DNA of 64,000 nucleotides, from contig NC_088643.1 in NCBI RefSeq assembly GCF_964019385.1, forward strand, positions 11,219,298-11,283,297, written 5' to 3'. Each line of letters opens with the position of its first letter. Within the stretch, counting starts at the first letter, position 1. Source of the DNA: Sycon ciliatum (lineage: Eukaryota; Porifera; Calcarea; Leucosolenida; Sycettidae). The notes under the pieces are model-generated. The model was not told the origin of the DNA. It made no database searches and worked only from the letters and a program-made list of their open reading frames with translations. The position numbers and the translations under genes were made by a program. Below are positions 1 through 17,197 of the stretch, in pieces.

Positions 1-5958
<5,958 letters not shown>

Positions 5959-6003
5959 ATTAGCGGTTGCTAGTGAACGCAGCGCCGACCTTTTGACTTC
6001 CAC

Positions 6004-7477
6004 TTGATTTGCGCGAATAGCGACTATTGAGCATGCACTTTGTACAACTTCAATTTCAAACCTTTCTTTTCGAGATAATTGCTGCTTGCTGTCTGGAAGG
6101 TTTGTTATAAGTGTTCGACTTTTAGAGCGACTTTATCTATATCTACGAGTCAGAAATGTAGCTTGAAGATCCTAAAAGATTGTCCACCAGGCTCTTCTCA
6201 GACGTGTGTCAGTCGGAACTGGTTTCGCTTCAGTGCCTGCACTTGCAAGTGTGTTAGACTCTGCTGCAACCCCTGGGCCTGGTGCAGTCTAGTGGCAGTA
6301 GTGGCGGTGTGACATGCGTTTTCAACGTGTGCTACACCTGCACCTGACGCACACTGCACCCAGCTTTAGTTTTCAATCTTTTCATGGCTTTCAGGATGCC
6401 AACTCCAGTCAGACTCATTAACGTTGTGATTGGATGCAAGGCAGCGGTGGCGTGTGTACACCCAGTGTTGCGGGGCACGGAGGGTCAACGCTGCGGTGTC
6501 GGAAAACCAACATAGATGCGGCTGTGATCGATTATGATGGGCCCAGTCCAACACCAGGCACACAGTACAAGACTGGACTTATAAAAATTTGATTGTATCA
6601 AGTGATAGAAGAATACGTCGCATACGCCGCCGGCTAACGCCTACAAAGCGTGCATACGGACAGGGCGAAATCATCAGGAACTATGGTTTCCCCCTGATCA
6701 ATTGATCTATCGAGCATGGAGGACCACAGGCCAATACTGAACAGTTCACATAGAAGTGCTATTTAAGCCTCACGTACACAAGCATGAAGTCCAACAACTT
6801 CTTAGTGAACGTTCAAGTCCATGGATGAAAGTGGGGTTATAAAAAAATAATTCGGCAACATACCTAATGCAAAGTTCCGACGCTAAAAAGAAAAAAAGGA
6901 GAAGACACGCTTTTCAACAGTGTTCCTACAATGGCAAACCAATCGCCATCTCACAGAAACGCCACGGTGCTCCCAGCGCCCGGGCGTAAAGCGTCGAAAC
7001 AACAACAGCAGGTGCTTCAGATCAGTGCAGCTGACTGCTTCATGAAACGGGGCAGCTGGGCGCCATTCACCACACCAAAGTATCACTGCGTGCCAAGTTC
7101 AACGCTACAAGTTGTCCACCACCATGTACACTACACGATTTCACCCAAGCTGATACTGGCTGTTGTGACCGGTCTGCATGTTACTGCCTCAGCCCAGGCG
7201 TCTCCAAATGCTTCCGTGCATTCTTAGGCCTTCAACCGCCAGATGGACGAACGCCGTGGCGCAGTTTGAGTGCGCCAGGAACACCTCTGTATCAAGATTG
7301 GTCAGTACAGTTGCAACCAAATGATTATAGACCCTGCAGTCAGTTCCCTCTTCAGAGAACCCTGTGCCAAGACAGGACATGATCCAGGCAAAGCAGAGTG
7401 CCTGGCCGGTTGAAAAGTCCATCGTAGTACGGTAGCAGAAATTCGTAACTATCTCAAGCCCCTCCGGAACATGATTT
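6004..7477. other. Intergenic stretch between WDR7 and PDP genes
   Basis: Nothing with convincing coding features was found. It must contain the WDR7 promoter (the reading frame stays open just upstream of the first ATG, so an upstream non-coding or coding exon is possible) and the 3' UTR of the PDP gene. Confidence 0.5.
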
Positions 7478-8794
7478 TCATTTCGACTCGTTCTCGAAGA
7501 ACACCACAACGACCGTGATGTCATCATAATATCTGCGGCGCACTTGAGCCGGCAGCTTCAGCAGTGCTGCGGCATACTCCTGTTGCTTTAGGGTGTCCGG
7601 CTCGCGGCACGTGGACTGCAAAGCACGGATGATCAAGTCCGTCGCTGCATTCTCCTCCATGTCGACCGGACGCTTCGCCTGCTGCCGAAGCACATTGTAG
7701 TGACGTCCGACAATGTCAACGACCTCTGACGGTGACAGGTCATCCCAGAGACCATCCGTGGCCAGGATCATGAAGGAATCGTCGTTCGTGAGCTTGTGCT
7801 TGCGTATCTCAGGCTCACAGGTCAGATACGGCGGTGTGAGATAGTTCGGTGGTGATGTGCCGAACATTCTGCGAACCACATCATACGGCCATTTGTACAC
7901 AAAGTCGCCAAAGGCTCTGAGTGGCTGCAGAGACCCGAGTAGACGGCCATAGGCTATGACCCCACGCTCTCCGGGATGGCCGTCTCGTAGGCGTGCCACC
8001 TCCAACGTATTGTCCACCGTGTGGTCTGTTGTCAGTGGTGTGGCAACATAGCCCGGGCCGCTGGCATTCTTCGTTCCGAGCACGATGCGGCAGTCTCCGG
8101 TGTTGGCTAGGTAGAGCTCGTTGCCGTGCACTAAAGCCGACGCCGCCACGGCACCGGATGCCACGACACGCACGGCGTCCTTATCACCGCCCAGCGCCTC
8201 GTTACTGAAGTCCTCGTCGACACTCTGTACCGCCATCTTGATGGCATTCACAGTGCTCATCTCTCCGCTCTTCACGACTGATTCATTGAACTGCGAGGCC
8301 GACGCGCTGAAACGGTTTTGCGTGGAGTCGCTTTCCGCAACTGGGGGAGCTAGCAGCGACTTGCTGTCTGTGAGTCTGTTGAACCAGTTCTCAACTGGTA
8401 GCACATCCATCACTTTGCCCCTGGGCGAGAGAGCGCAGGAAAGGTAGAATGGCAATCGTTCCTGCAGTCTCTGGGCGCATTCCCAACCAGAGTGGCCGTC
8501 GATGATTGAAAACAAGTAGGAGTCGCATGGCTTCAGATGCGCCTGTACGTGACGGTCTTCAGCAGGACTGTTGGATGCCACATGGCCGACATGGAAACTG
8601 TGTATTCTACTACGGTTCACCATTGTGGCACTCTGGTACTGGCGGAAAACAGTCAGTGCTTCCTTCCATGTTGCGGCAACAGGACTGCTTCCAGCGGCAC
8701 GTCCCTGCAAAAACAAGGCCGATCCAGTCATTCCCAAAGATGCAGCAGCTAACGCTATGCGATTCTTGCGAACCCAACTGCCTAGTCTGGCCAT
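7478..8794 (-). CDS. PDP1: Pyruvate dehydrogenase phosphatase-like PP2C, mitochondrial
   Basis: Mg/Mn-dependent Ser/Thr phosphatase expected to dephosphorylate and activate the pyruvate dehydrogenase complex in the mitochondrial matrix. The 438 residues start with a basic, alanine-rich presequence-like segment (MARLGSWVRKNRIALAAA). PP2C motifs are complete: PAEDR near residue 80, IIDGHSG at 97-103 (metal Asp and Gly), LANTGDCR, the PDP-specific PLRAFGD and PPYLTCEPEI, ATDGLWDD at about 345-352 and YDDITVVVV near the C-terminus. RAFGD and PPNYLTPPYLT separate it from other PP2C groups. It is a single exon, as PDP genes often are. It is transcribed divergently from the nitrobindin gene 512 bp away. 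Somewhat shorter than mammalian PDP1. PDP1 and PDP2 cannot be separated, so the symbol is approximate. Confidence 0.9.
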   Translation of the reverse strand: MARLGSWVRKNRIALAAASLGMTGSALFLQGRAAGSSPVAATWKEALTVFRQYQSATMVNRSRIHSFHVGHVASNSPAEDRHVQAHLKPCDSYLFSIIDGHSGWECAQRLQERLPFYLSCALSPRGKVMDVLPVENWFNRLTDSKSLLAPPVAESDSTQNRFSASASQFNESVVKSGEMSTVNAIKMAVQSVDEDFSNEALGGDKDAVRVVASGAVAASALVHGNELYLANTGDCRIVLGTKNASGPGYVATPLTTDHTVDNTLEVARLRDGHPGERGVIAYGRLLGSLQPLRAFGDFVYKWPYDVVRRMFGTSPPNYLTPPYLTCEPEIRKHKLTNDDSFMILATDGLWDDLSPSEVVDIVGRHYNVLRQQAKRPVDMEENAATDLIIRALQSTCREPDTLKQQEYAAALLKLPAQVRRRYYDDITVVVVFFENESK

Positions 8795-9306
8795 GATTTC
8801 AACCTAAATAATCGATAGACTGTGCAGAGGAATTCAATCTACTGGAGAGGCTTGAGTGTTGCCTGGCCACTCCAATAGATCGTACCTCCGTGGTTTCTGC
8901 TTCTCACAAAAATGATGTTGGGAGCTCAGGAGAGACAAAGAGAGCAAATGCCAGTACCATTTGTTTTATATTTCTTGACCAATTACTATTTCCAAAAAGC
9001 ATACAACCAAACTGTTCATTATTATTTTATGCACTCTAGAAATCTACAAAAAAACGTCACTCGTCGTCAAGTCCACAAAATCCAGTGTCTCTTCTCTTGT
9101 TGCCATGGATGCCCGGACGGCGGAGATACGCTACGCTCGCGATCCCGTATGCGGGAAAACAACACTCGACTTTCAAAACAGAAAAATCATATTCATCGTT
9201 TGAACGTTCAGAGCTAGAGACGCAACACCAAGAAAGTTTGTAAATTGTAGACTCCAAAGGTTGCCTCTTTCCCGTCGCCGATCAATCTCTTTGGACCGAA
9301 CGGACA
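8795..9306. promoter_or_regulatory. Shared intergenic promoter region of PDP and nitrobindin genes
   Basis: 512 bp separate the two head-to-head start codons, so both promoters must lie here. No clear TATA box is seen near either start. A bidirectional promoter is inference from the geometry. Confidence 0.4.
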
Positions 9307-9795
9307 ATGGCTTTGCACCCTGCTCTTGCTCGCCTCGCTTGGATTGTAGGACGTTGGAGAGGCAGTGGGCATGGAGTTTTCCCAACCATAAAAGCATTCG
9401 ATTACGTCGAGACGGTATCGTTTGGTAGTTGCGGAAAACCGTTCCTAACCTACACGGGCCGGACTTCCCATCCAGTGGAAAAATCCCCAATGCACGCCGA
9501 GGATGGCTTCTGGAAGGTGTGCCCCGGCACGGACAAGATCGCTGTTGCCCTCTCCCAGAACACGGGAGTCACAGAGCATCTGGAAGGAATAGTCAGTGCA
9601 GATGGCCAGAGCGTTCACTTGATATCCACGGCTGTCCACGGGCCATCGTTTGGAAAGGAGCCCCACGTCACCAAAGTGGAGCGGCTGTACGAGCGTGTAT
9701 CGGACAATGAGCTGAAGTACACTCTGAAAATGGCCACTGAAAATACACCAGAACTAACACTACATCTAACTGGCCAGCTCACACGGGACGACTAG
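9307..9795 (+). CDS. Nitrobindin (THAP4 heme-domain/DUF1794 family)
   Basis: Small heme-binding ten-strand beta-barrel of the nitrobindin/UPF0678 family; family members bind heme b and nitric oxide and can isomerise peroxynitrite. The 162-residue single exon is the full family length. It starts with the signature LAWIVGRWRGSGHGVFPT (GxWxGxG at about 14-21), followed by GKPFLTYTGRT and MHAEDGFWKV. The C-terminal LTLHLTGQL carries His153, the expected proximal heme ligand. It stands alone without the THAP zinc finger that vertebrate THAP4 has. A polyadenylation signal follows about 190 bp downstream. Confidence 0.9.
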   Translation: MALHPALARLAWIVGRWRGSGHGVFPTIKAFDYVETVSFGSCGKPFLTYTGRTSHPVEKSPMHAEDGFWKVCPGTDKIAVALSQNTGVTEHLEGIVSADGQSVHLISTAVHGPSFGKEPHVTKVERLYERVSDNELKYTLKMATENTPELTLHLTGQLTRDD

Positions 9796-9985
9796 TCAAC
9801 TTACTTATCGTACTCCGAACTCATTTTTAAATTTCCAATATGGATTTTTTCTTGAGTGATTTGCTATTCAATCGTCCTAAAAGTTCACAGCAATTTCTTT
9901 TTATCTCCAATCCAAATTTCTCCCACCCGCAGTAGGCCCAGGACAATACAGATACGATCTCACATCTCCTCAATATAGAATAACA

Positions 9986-9991
9986 AATAAA
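9986..9991 (+). terminator. Candidate polyadenylation signal for nitrobindin gene
   Basis: AATAAA on the plus strand, 190 bp after the stop codon, at a plausible 3' UTR distance. Motif alone, no other support. Confidence 0.4.
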
Positions 9992-10161
9992 CAGGATCAA
10001 TTCTGCCGTCATGACCGCACACCAAACGAAGTCCTGAATGTTTTCCAAAGCAATATTGTACCTCTCCAGTCCAGTCATGGGCTGGAGAAATAACAATGCG
10101 CTATCATTTCTACGAAATGAGCAAGGACAAGGTGCGTGTGTGTATGCAACCTGTAACCATC

Positions 10162-10365
10162 TACAATCGTGGACATGGAAATCCGGTCGCACGTCTAGCG
10201 GCCCCAGGGCGCTGGCCATGTAGCCTAGCCGTGGATAAGCGGAACATGCATCATGTTCGCATCGCGATCGGATCAACATGACTTTGTGCACTGCACACGG
10301 CGTCCTGTACGCGCTGAGGGCGCCGGCCCCGGTCAATTGAATGGACTTCCATGTCTGCTACAGTA
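10162..10365. mobile_element. MITE, copy 1 of GTGGACATGGAAATCC family
   Basis: About 204 bp whose ends are inverted (GTGGACATGGAAATCC against TGGACTTCCATGTC) and whose interior closely matches a second copy at 37278-37489, including the shared GTACGCGCTGAGGGCGCCGG block. Non-coding. Confidence 0.6.
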
Positions 10366-10540
10366 GGTTTCATGTGCATGATGCAGCTTGGGTCCATTAG
10401 AAACTCAACGCTCTGTATAGGACGTTTTGCCACGCATGCTCAACAGGACTAGACACAAGATGCACGGTTGGCTCTGCTTCAAGTGAAATCTGACCCCTTA
10501 CAATGTTCACCAGGAAGTACAAAAAAACCGTTTTCCAGTA

Positions 10541-10921
10541 CCGTAAAATCCCGCCAGAGCGTCCCTACCTCCGCCACCCTTCGAGTAGGTCCAGGTGGGG
10601 AGGGACGGATGGGCGAGTCCTACTTACCGCATTCAGTACTGCATGAAAAAGTACTCACCCTACGAAACCTGTTCATGCATCTCGTACACCGACCAAAGGT
10701 CAAGAGCCAGGATAGACCCATCAAAACTCAGGGTTTGTGCGATCCCTGGTCAGGAGGGTGGGCACTGTTGCGCACATTTCCAATGGGGTCGAGCACCCAT
10801 CTGCAGTACAGTACGGCACCACAGAGCCATACGAGGGTACAACCAATCACTTCCCTGACAAGAAGTCAGGGAGGGGTGGATGGGAGAGACGGGGCGGCGC
10901 TCTGGCAGCGGGATTTTACGG
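10541..10921. mobile_element. MITE with CCGTAAAATCCCGC termini
   Basis: Inverted ends CCGTAAAATCCCGCCAGAGC and its reverse complement with a 3 nt insertion, flanked by TA on both sides. About 380 bp, non-coding. Confidence 0.65.
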
Positions 10922-11125
10922 TACTACTTATAGTAGTCTAGTACATGTACTCCCTGGTGTTGACAAGTTGAGGGAATGGAAAAGGAAAAAGTCTGAAGAA
11001 AAAAATTGACTGCCACCACCAGGACTTGGGAGACCTACGCTTGAGGCCAGCAATGCTCTTGTCTTACCACTGCTGTGACGGGCACTGGTGAAGCTGTCAT
11101 CCCAGCAGAGATGTTTGCTTCAGGC

Positions 11126-11153
11126 CAGGGAGTCGGTATTTTACGACTCCCTG
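11126..11153. repeat. 28 bp palindrome, CAGGGAGTCG family
   Basis: CAGGGAGTCG ... CGACTCCCTG around a TATTTTA core. The same palindrome is found at both flanks of the transposase gene at 14-16 kb, so it may be a solo terminal sequence of that element family. Confidence 0.6.
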
Positions 11154-11943
11154 CTTCAGACTTCGAAACTCACGCTTCCTGTGACACTACACAGGCTGGT
11201 AGGATGCAGCCCTCACAGTACCCACACACTTGACGCATATAAAGATACAACGGCCTGTTGGAGACTTCACGGATCACAGATTCCACAGTGATTCTGCCTG
11301 CAAGGCATAGCTTCGATTTAAATCCAAGTTCCAATTCAAAAATTTGACACATTATGCTAAAAGAAAGTGGCATAGAAAAATATCAACATGCCCTGAAGCT
11401 CGAAGGCAACAAAAATGTTTTTAAAAAAGTTTCTCAAAGCTCTCATGGCCAGCATGATAGAGAGCTACACTGTACTTTTAAGTACATAGACTTCGAAGTA
11501 CAAACCGGTACAAAAAATCCTATAATCGGTGTTTTCAATATCAGATACAAACTCCCAGGATAGTACCGGTATACCTACATATACATACAAATGCTAGAGA
11601 AAAGCATACTCGACCATGCACTGCAGATGCACATGACAAATTGACAATCACACCTGCTTCCAGCACTAAAGAAAATGCCTAAAACGCGAACTCAAACACT
11701 CTCGCCATCGCGACATTGGACGAGCAGAAAGCATTTTCACGCCGCTCAATAACATCACGTGACCAAGGCCTAGTGGGCGAAAACTAACAAGTGAAGTGAA
11801 AATTCAAATAAAAGTGTATGCGACTTTAGTCACCGGGTCTGATCTGTGTGTGATTATAGAGTACAGCAGTGTAGGTACAGACCATGCCCACTCACCAGTA
11901 CCATGATAGTAACAGAACTGCGTGCCCATGCTGGACGATGGGC

Positions 11944-12816
11944 TCAGTCCGATGACGGCGATCCGCCCGACGACACCGACGGCGCACCTTCCAGCGGAGC
12001 GCAGTGCGCCTTGACGTAGGCGCGCACGTACTCGCGCACGCGGACGCGCACTTTGTCGGTGATCTCCAGCTGTGCACCGCGCTGGCGGGCCTTGTGCAGC
12101 TCCTTCTCCTGGACCGTGTGCGTGAGTTTCCTGGCGAGTTTCTTGAACTCTGCCGAGTTGCCGATGCGGGGTGGCTCGCCAGAATACCGTGACTCGTGGC
12201 TGCCCAGGTGAAAGGGTAGCAAGCCTTGGATGACCAAGCTGGAGAGACGCTGCTTCAGGTCATTGTTCATGCGCTTGTCCTCTCTTGCAACGGATGCCTG
12301 CTGGCGAGGATCAGATGGTAAGGCAGCCAAAGTGCTGGTAGCGTGGCCTGGCGACAGCTCAAACGCTGCCGGAGACCGCGGGCATTGCGGCGTTCTAGGC
12401 AAGGAATCCTGGCTGTCCTCGCAACTGCGGTCATCTTCTGCCAAAGACGTATCCCACGCTTGTCGTGGAGCAGTATGCTCCAGAGCAGTCGCTTCTGATC
12501 TGCTTGGGGATGCTGACGTCCGCCGAGGCACCACACGACTCATTCCACTTCCGAACGCGTGATCTCCACGCAAGTTGGTGGTCTTCTCAGCTTCAAAGTC
12601 GATAGCTTGTAAGCGTATACCCTTCAGCGTCCATTTGCTCTCTCTGGTAATCTCGTTCCAGTAGTACACGTGACCTGCACTATCCCAGGCTCGGTGCCAG
12701 CCATCAGGCAATGGCCGATCGGGCTCCTCTTCGCACATAGAACACGAGCCCGAAGAGGATTGGCACGAGCAATCCGAACCCATGGAATAGCAGTCGTCAT
12801 GACCCTCGCGAGACAT
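11944..12816 (-). CDS. WW + SRI domain protein (SETD2 C-terminus-like)
   Basis: 290-residue single exon. A WW domain lies at about 36-64 (LPDGWHRAWDSAGHVYYWNE, second Trp in SKWTLKG), then a Ser-rich linker, then an SRI-type helical domain at about 180-272 with the hallmark EFKKLARKLTHTVQEKEL. In SETD2 these modules sit at the C-terminus after the SET domain: SRI binds the phosphorylated RNA polymerase II tail and WW binds proline-rich partners. No SET domain is found in the window. A stop codon lies in frame two codons before the ATG, so this is either a stand-alone protein or the last exon of a larger gene reached by a splice acceptor right at the start. The WW domain lacks the usual proline two residues after its second tryptophan. 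Confidence 0.75.
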   Translation of the reverse strand: MSREGHDDCYSMGSDCSCQSSSGSCSMCEEEPDRPLPDGWHRAWDSAGHVYYWNEITRESKWTLKGIRLQAIDFEAEKTTNLRGDHAFGSGMSRVVPRRTSASPSRSEATALEHTAPRQAWDTSLAEDDRSCEDSQDSLPRTPQCPRSPAAFELSPGHATSTLAALPSDPRQQASVAREDKRMNNDLKQRLSSLVIQGLLPFHLGSHESRYSGEPPRIGNSAEFKKLARKLTHTVQEKELHKARQRGAQLEITDKVRVRVREYVRAYVKAHCAPLEGAPSVSSGGSPSSD

Positions 12817-13411
12817 TCTTTAATTCCACCAAATCAGCTTCTTCCAGATGCAGTATAAGCGCAAATAACTTCTGCAATGAATGGATACGTTGAAATGTTT
12901 TACTTTGATTTGTCCAACAAAATTCGTCGCTTCCACTTGCAAGGGACAGACTATCGAACACTGCTCGGACAGACGACGAACTTAGTCAGGTCCTTTTTGA
13001 TGGTGTTTGGTCAATCCAAAGCTTCCTTGGAAAATAGGCAACAAAAACCTACCTGTGTTTACTCACGATCACAAAGTCAAAGCCAAACAAAAGTGACCAT
13101 TTCCATTTTCATTGATCGCACCTGAACGTGTGTATTTTTTGAAAACTGCATTTGCCTGAATGACGTCACGAACTGGCCATAACGAAGTCTTTTTTTCTTC
13201 TTTTTTTTCGGATGTGCATGCGCGAGGATCGGGGGGGGGCGGGAGGAACTAATTTTTACTTACTTCCTTCTTTTTTTTTATAGCAACAAAATCGAACGAA
13301 ATCGATGAAAATACATGAAACTGTAGTGTAAAAAGTACTAAAAACAACAGAAACATGATAAGGCACCCATTTTGATAATCCAGGGGATGGTGCACGCCTG
13401 GTACTGCCACT
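12817..13411. other. Intergenic stretch
   Basis: No coding features found. It contains AT-rich and poly-T tracts and a short G-run at about 13231-13238. If the WW+SRI gene has upstream exons they were not recognised here. Confidence 0.4.
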
Positions 13412-13595
13412 CAGGGAGTCGTAAAATATTTAAAAAGTATTTTACGACTCCCTGCTGCCACTGCATAAATCATACGTTATGACTGATAAAATGCTACACC
13501 TGTGAAGTAAAAGAAAAAAAGGCCCAACCCTGCCCTGCCAGCTATTTAATAATATATATTTGGGCTTACGGGGGTCGCCATGGCAAATAATAATA
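13412..13595. repeat. Left flanking repeat of the transposase unit
   Basis: Starts with a 43 bp palindrome (13412-13454, CAGGGAGTCGTAAAATA ... CGACTCCCTG) and, 60 bp on, contains a block beginning GGCCCAACCCTGCCCTGC (13521) and ending TCGCCATGGCAAATAATA. The same two modules in the same orientation occur at 16976-17197. Confidence 0.6.
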
Positions 13596-14091
13596 CCGGT
13601 ATTAAAAAGGTGGCAGTCTGGGTTCAGAGGGTCAAAAAACAAAGTTTCGATTTTCTGTATTTTTTCACTGGCAGCGTCTTGTGTATGGTCCAAAGGGTTT
13701 ATCCTGAAAATTTGAGCGTAATCGGGTGCTTCCTTCCGGAGATATAGCCGCGCAAAGTCTGCACAATTGTTTTTGAAATACTGAAATATCAGCAAATTTC
13801 TACAAAATTTAGGTTTGCACACTATTCCGATTTTTACCGTCAATCTTTGAGCGATTTCATTAAAATTTTCTGGAGCGACTCCTGGTACTCCTCTGCGCTG
13901 CAGACTGACAGCCGCGCACGATGTTTGTCACCATGGCAACCAAGATAACTTTTGCGCATGCGCAAATTCAAAAAAATTCAAATTTCGACTCTCATGATCT
14001 CAGCTGATCGCTCTGCTGTTGAAACTAGTTACTTTTGGAGTAATTGTTTTGGAGTAATTGTTTCTTGGAGCTAACCCCTTCGTTGGCTACT

Positions 14092-15929
14092 ATGGGGAAG
14101 TCTAGAGCCAAGGGAAAGCCCGGACGATCTAAGAAAAGGAAAAGAACGTTCTATGGAGTGTCTCAGGCGCCGAAGGCTCCCTCTGGTGAAATTTCGCCTG
14201 CAAAACAAATTCCTGACTTGCCACTGTCTGATGACGACCTTGAAGTGTCAGCTGAAGCCACGTCTTCAAACAGCGATAGTGATGGAAGTGGCGGTGAAGT
14301 CGACAGCAGTTCCTCCGACAGTGACTTGGATGAAGAGTGTGAGGAAGGGGCGCATGGATTTCGCCTGATTGATCTCGAGTGCCTTCAGCAGCTTTTGTCA
14401 GCTGCAGTTTGTTGCAGTGGCTGTAATGGCGCAGTCACGATCAGCGAATCGCAACGGGGAGGCCTTGCATCATGCCTGGAGCTTTCCTGTGTTAACTGCG
14501 GCGACATAGCAAGCGAATTTATGTCCAAGAAGTTCAATCGGGTCTGGGAGGTGAACAGACGAGCAGTATTCGGAATGCGACTGATTGGCCGTGGACGTCA
14601 ATCAATGGTAAAGCTGGCGGGTGCACTGAATATGCCATCACCTATGAGTCGGTCGACATTTTACAGCCATGCTAAAGGCCTGCATTCCGCGTCCAAGAAC
14701 GTCGCTGAGCGTAGCATGACTGAGGCAGCTGAGAAAGCAGTGTCCGCAGCAGATGGGGGTAGCGATATCGCTGCTTCCTATGACGGTACCTGGATGCGCC
14801 GAGGATTCGCATCGCTCTTCGGAGCCTTCACTATAATTGCATATGATGTCGGCAAAGTGGTGGACTGCGAAGTGCTTTCAAAGTTTTGCCACAAGTGCAC
14901 GCACTTGGCGTCTAGAAAAGAGAAGGGAGAGCTAACCAAAGATGACTATGATCGACAGATTGCCGAACACGATTGCTCAGTCAACACCACTGTATCAGCT
15001 CCTGCCATGGAGAGTGCAGCCGCCAAGACTCTGTGGGCCAGGTCCTTTGAGAGCCGCAAGCTGAGGTACACCACCTACATTGGTGATGGAGATACCAAGA
15101 GTTTTAAGGCTGTGCGTGACGCTTGTCCGTATGGGCCCGAGGTGCCTGTAGTCAAGGAGGAATGTGTCGGCCACGTTCAAAAACGCATCGGTACCAGCCT
15201 AAGAAAGCTGAAGAAAAACCTTGCGGGCAAGAAGCTTGCTGATGGGCGCACTATAGGCGGACGTGGTCGCCTCACGGATGCCATGATCGACAAGCTGCAA
15301 GCCTACTATGGCATGGCTGTGCGGAACAACAGCGGAGACTTGCAAGCCATGGCCAGGGCCATATGGGCATCCCTCATGCATCGTGCATCCAGCGACAGTA
15401 AACCTCAGCACCAGTATTGTCCGCCTGGAATTAACAGCTGGTGTAGATGGCAGCAGCAACAGGCAGGTGGTGATGTCTACGCCCACCACAATATCCTGCC
15501 AGAGGCAGTATGGAAGGAACTGAAGCCGGTCTACATTCGGTTGTCCGACCGGAGTTTGCTCGAGCGCTGCCAGAAGGGTGCTACGCAGAATCGCAACGAA
15601 GCGTTCAATGGACTCGTGTGGCAGTTGTGTCCAAAGACAGGCTTTGCATCCGCTCCCACTGTCCAGATGTGCGTCTACCTGGCCGTGGCCTGGTTCAATG
15701 ATGGAGGTGTGGCAGTGAACGCGTTCTGGACGAGATGGGCCTCCCTACTGGACACCATACGACACGTCTCATCAAGCTGCTAGACCGTGAGAGACAGGCA
15801 CATGCTGCCAGAAAGAAGTCAGAAGAAGGGAAGAGGTCACGAAAGAAGCGAAGGAGGATCAGGAAAGGCATCCAGGATGAGCAGCAAGAGGAAGAAGGTT
15901 TGACATATGAAGCTGGTGGCTTCGACTAA
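14092..15929 (+). CDS. Mutator-like domain transposase, C-terminus frameshifted
   Basis: Matches a transposase-like family common in aquatic invertebrates (Mutator-like domain). From MGKSRAKGKPGRSKKRKR (basic NLS-like start), it has an acidic Ser-rich stretch, zinc-binding cysteine pairs (CCSGC, CVNCG), then the conserved YDGTWMRRG at about 230, IGDGDTK at 330 and ECVGHVQKR at 357, with IGGRGRLT after it; the Asp and Glu in these motifs are candidate catalytic residues. The main frame ends at 15783, but from about 15735 the next frame continues with family-like sequence (MGLPTGHHTTRLIKLLDRER, then a basic tail) to 15929. A one-base deletion near 15730 explains this: recent decay or a base error. 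The start 14092 is chosen over an upstream in-frame ATG (14044) because the NLS-like segment follows it. Confidence 0.75.
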
Positions 15930-16975
15930 GTTCTAGTAAGTTCTAGTTGGACAGACATACCTCCATCTGTACTTGCACAGAGCACTTTTTTTCTCCATTT
16001 TCCACTGAGTCCCGTACCTCTTAGACAGCGTAGCGAAGAACCTGTAAGTCACAGACCCCATAAACCATACATTTTTGGAAACTGTGAGCATTTATCAAGG
16101 TGCTAAGTGTCATGGATTTTTATATTTGTCTAGTAGCTTTGAGTAAAGTGCTACTGATCGAGGACCTAAATTTTGCGCGATTGCATGATTTTTGTTTGAC
16201 AGCTTGAGTACTTTGTTCTGAATATGATTTCAAAATTCCGCTCCACTTAGCACCTAGGTATATGTGAAGGAAATCCTGTGGAGCACTCAGTTTCTACCCA
16301 GCTTCTTTCTGCGTTTGCATATTGCGTCTAAGGTATTGGTGGTACGGCATAATCGCAGATTTGACTATTGTGTCTGCGGATTCCCATGTGTGAGCTTGAT
16401 TTATACTTCATTGGACTTAGTGAAATACACTGGGTATGTGGTCAAGATTTGAGCAAAATTCATCAATTATTATGGAAGTTACGGCTGTGTTCATGCGGTC
16501 GGGCCGCGAACCCAGACTGCCACCTTAAAGAACTAAAGACTATAAAATTAATGACGGGAAGTGCCAGCTTCGGCAGCAACTACATTGTAATTTGTAGGGA
16601 GGCAGAAGAAGAGACAGGTGCATGTACAGCGAAAACAGAGCTAGAGCGGCTACCACGCAGGCACATGCCACTTGCTTGGAGCAACGCAAAGCGAAGGCGG
16701 CAGCGGATGAATGACATAACAACCGAATACGGTTCGCTGCTCAAGTTTCTCAGCAATGAGAGATGCAATACGCTTGTAAAGCGAGGCAGATTGCTTGCCC
16801 ATGCCACCGGTTGTCGAGAAGACCAACGGGACAAATGAAGCATGCTCGATCTCCCGCAGCCTCTCTTCATACGATCTCTTCTTCGCTTTCTCGAGTCATG
16901 GCGAACGTAGGTGGCAGAAATGGAGGAGGACTGGTTCGAAGACGCAAGCCATAACGAAGTCTGATGTCTGACAAT
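15930..16975. other. 3' non-coding part of the transposase unit
   Basis: About 1 kb between the end of the transposase frame and the right palindrome. No other convincing protein; a weak open frame around 16370-16840 has no recognisable features. Confidence 0.4.
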
Positions 16976-17197
16976 CAGGGAGTCGTAAAATACGACTCCC
17001 ATGCTAGAAGCTAGCAGGGAGTCGTATTTTTACGACTGCTGATTAATGCATAGTTTTTTTACGATATTCAAAGCCTCTTTTAATTTTACGGGCGAACAAA
17101 ACAAGATGTAGATATGTCAAAGAAAAAAGAAAAAAAGGCCCAACCCTGCCCTGCAGCCAGTTATGAGGGCTTACGGGGTCGCCATGGCAAATAATAA
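16976..17197. repeat. Right flanking repeat of the transposase unit
   Basis: Contains two CAGGGAGTCG-type inverted motifs (16976-17000 and 17022-17046) and, from 17121, the GGCCCAACCCTGCCCTGC ... GCCATGGCAAATAATA block in the same orientation as the left copy. Direct rather than inverted order is unusual for a cut-and-paste element. Confidence 0.6.
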
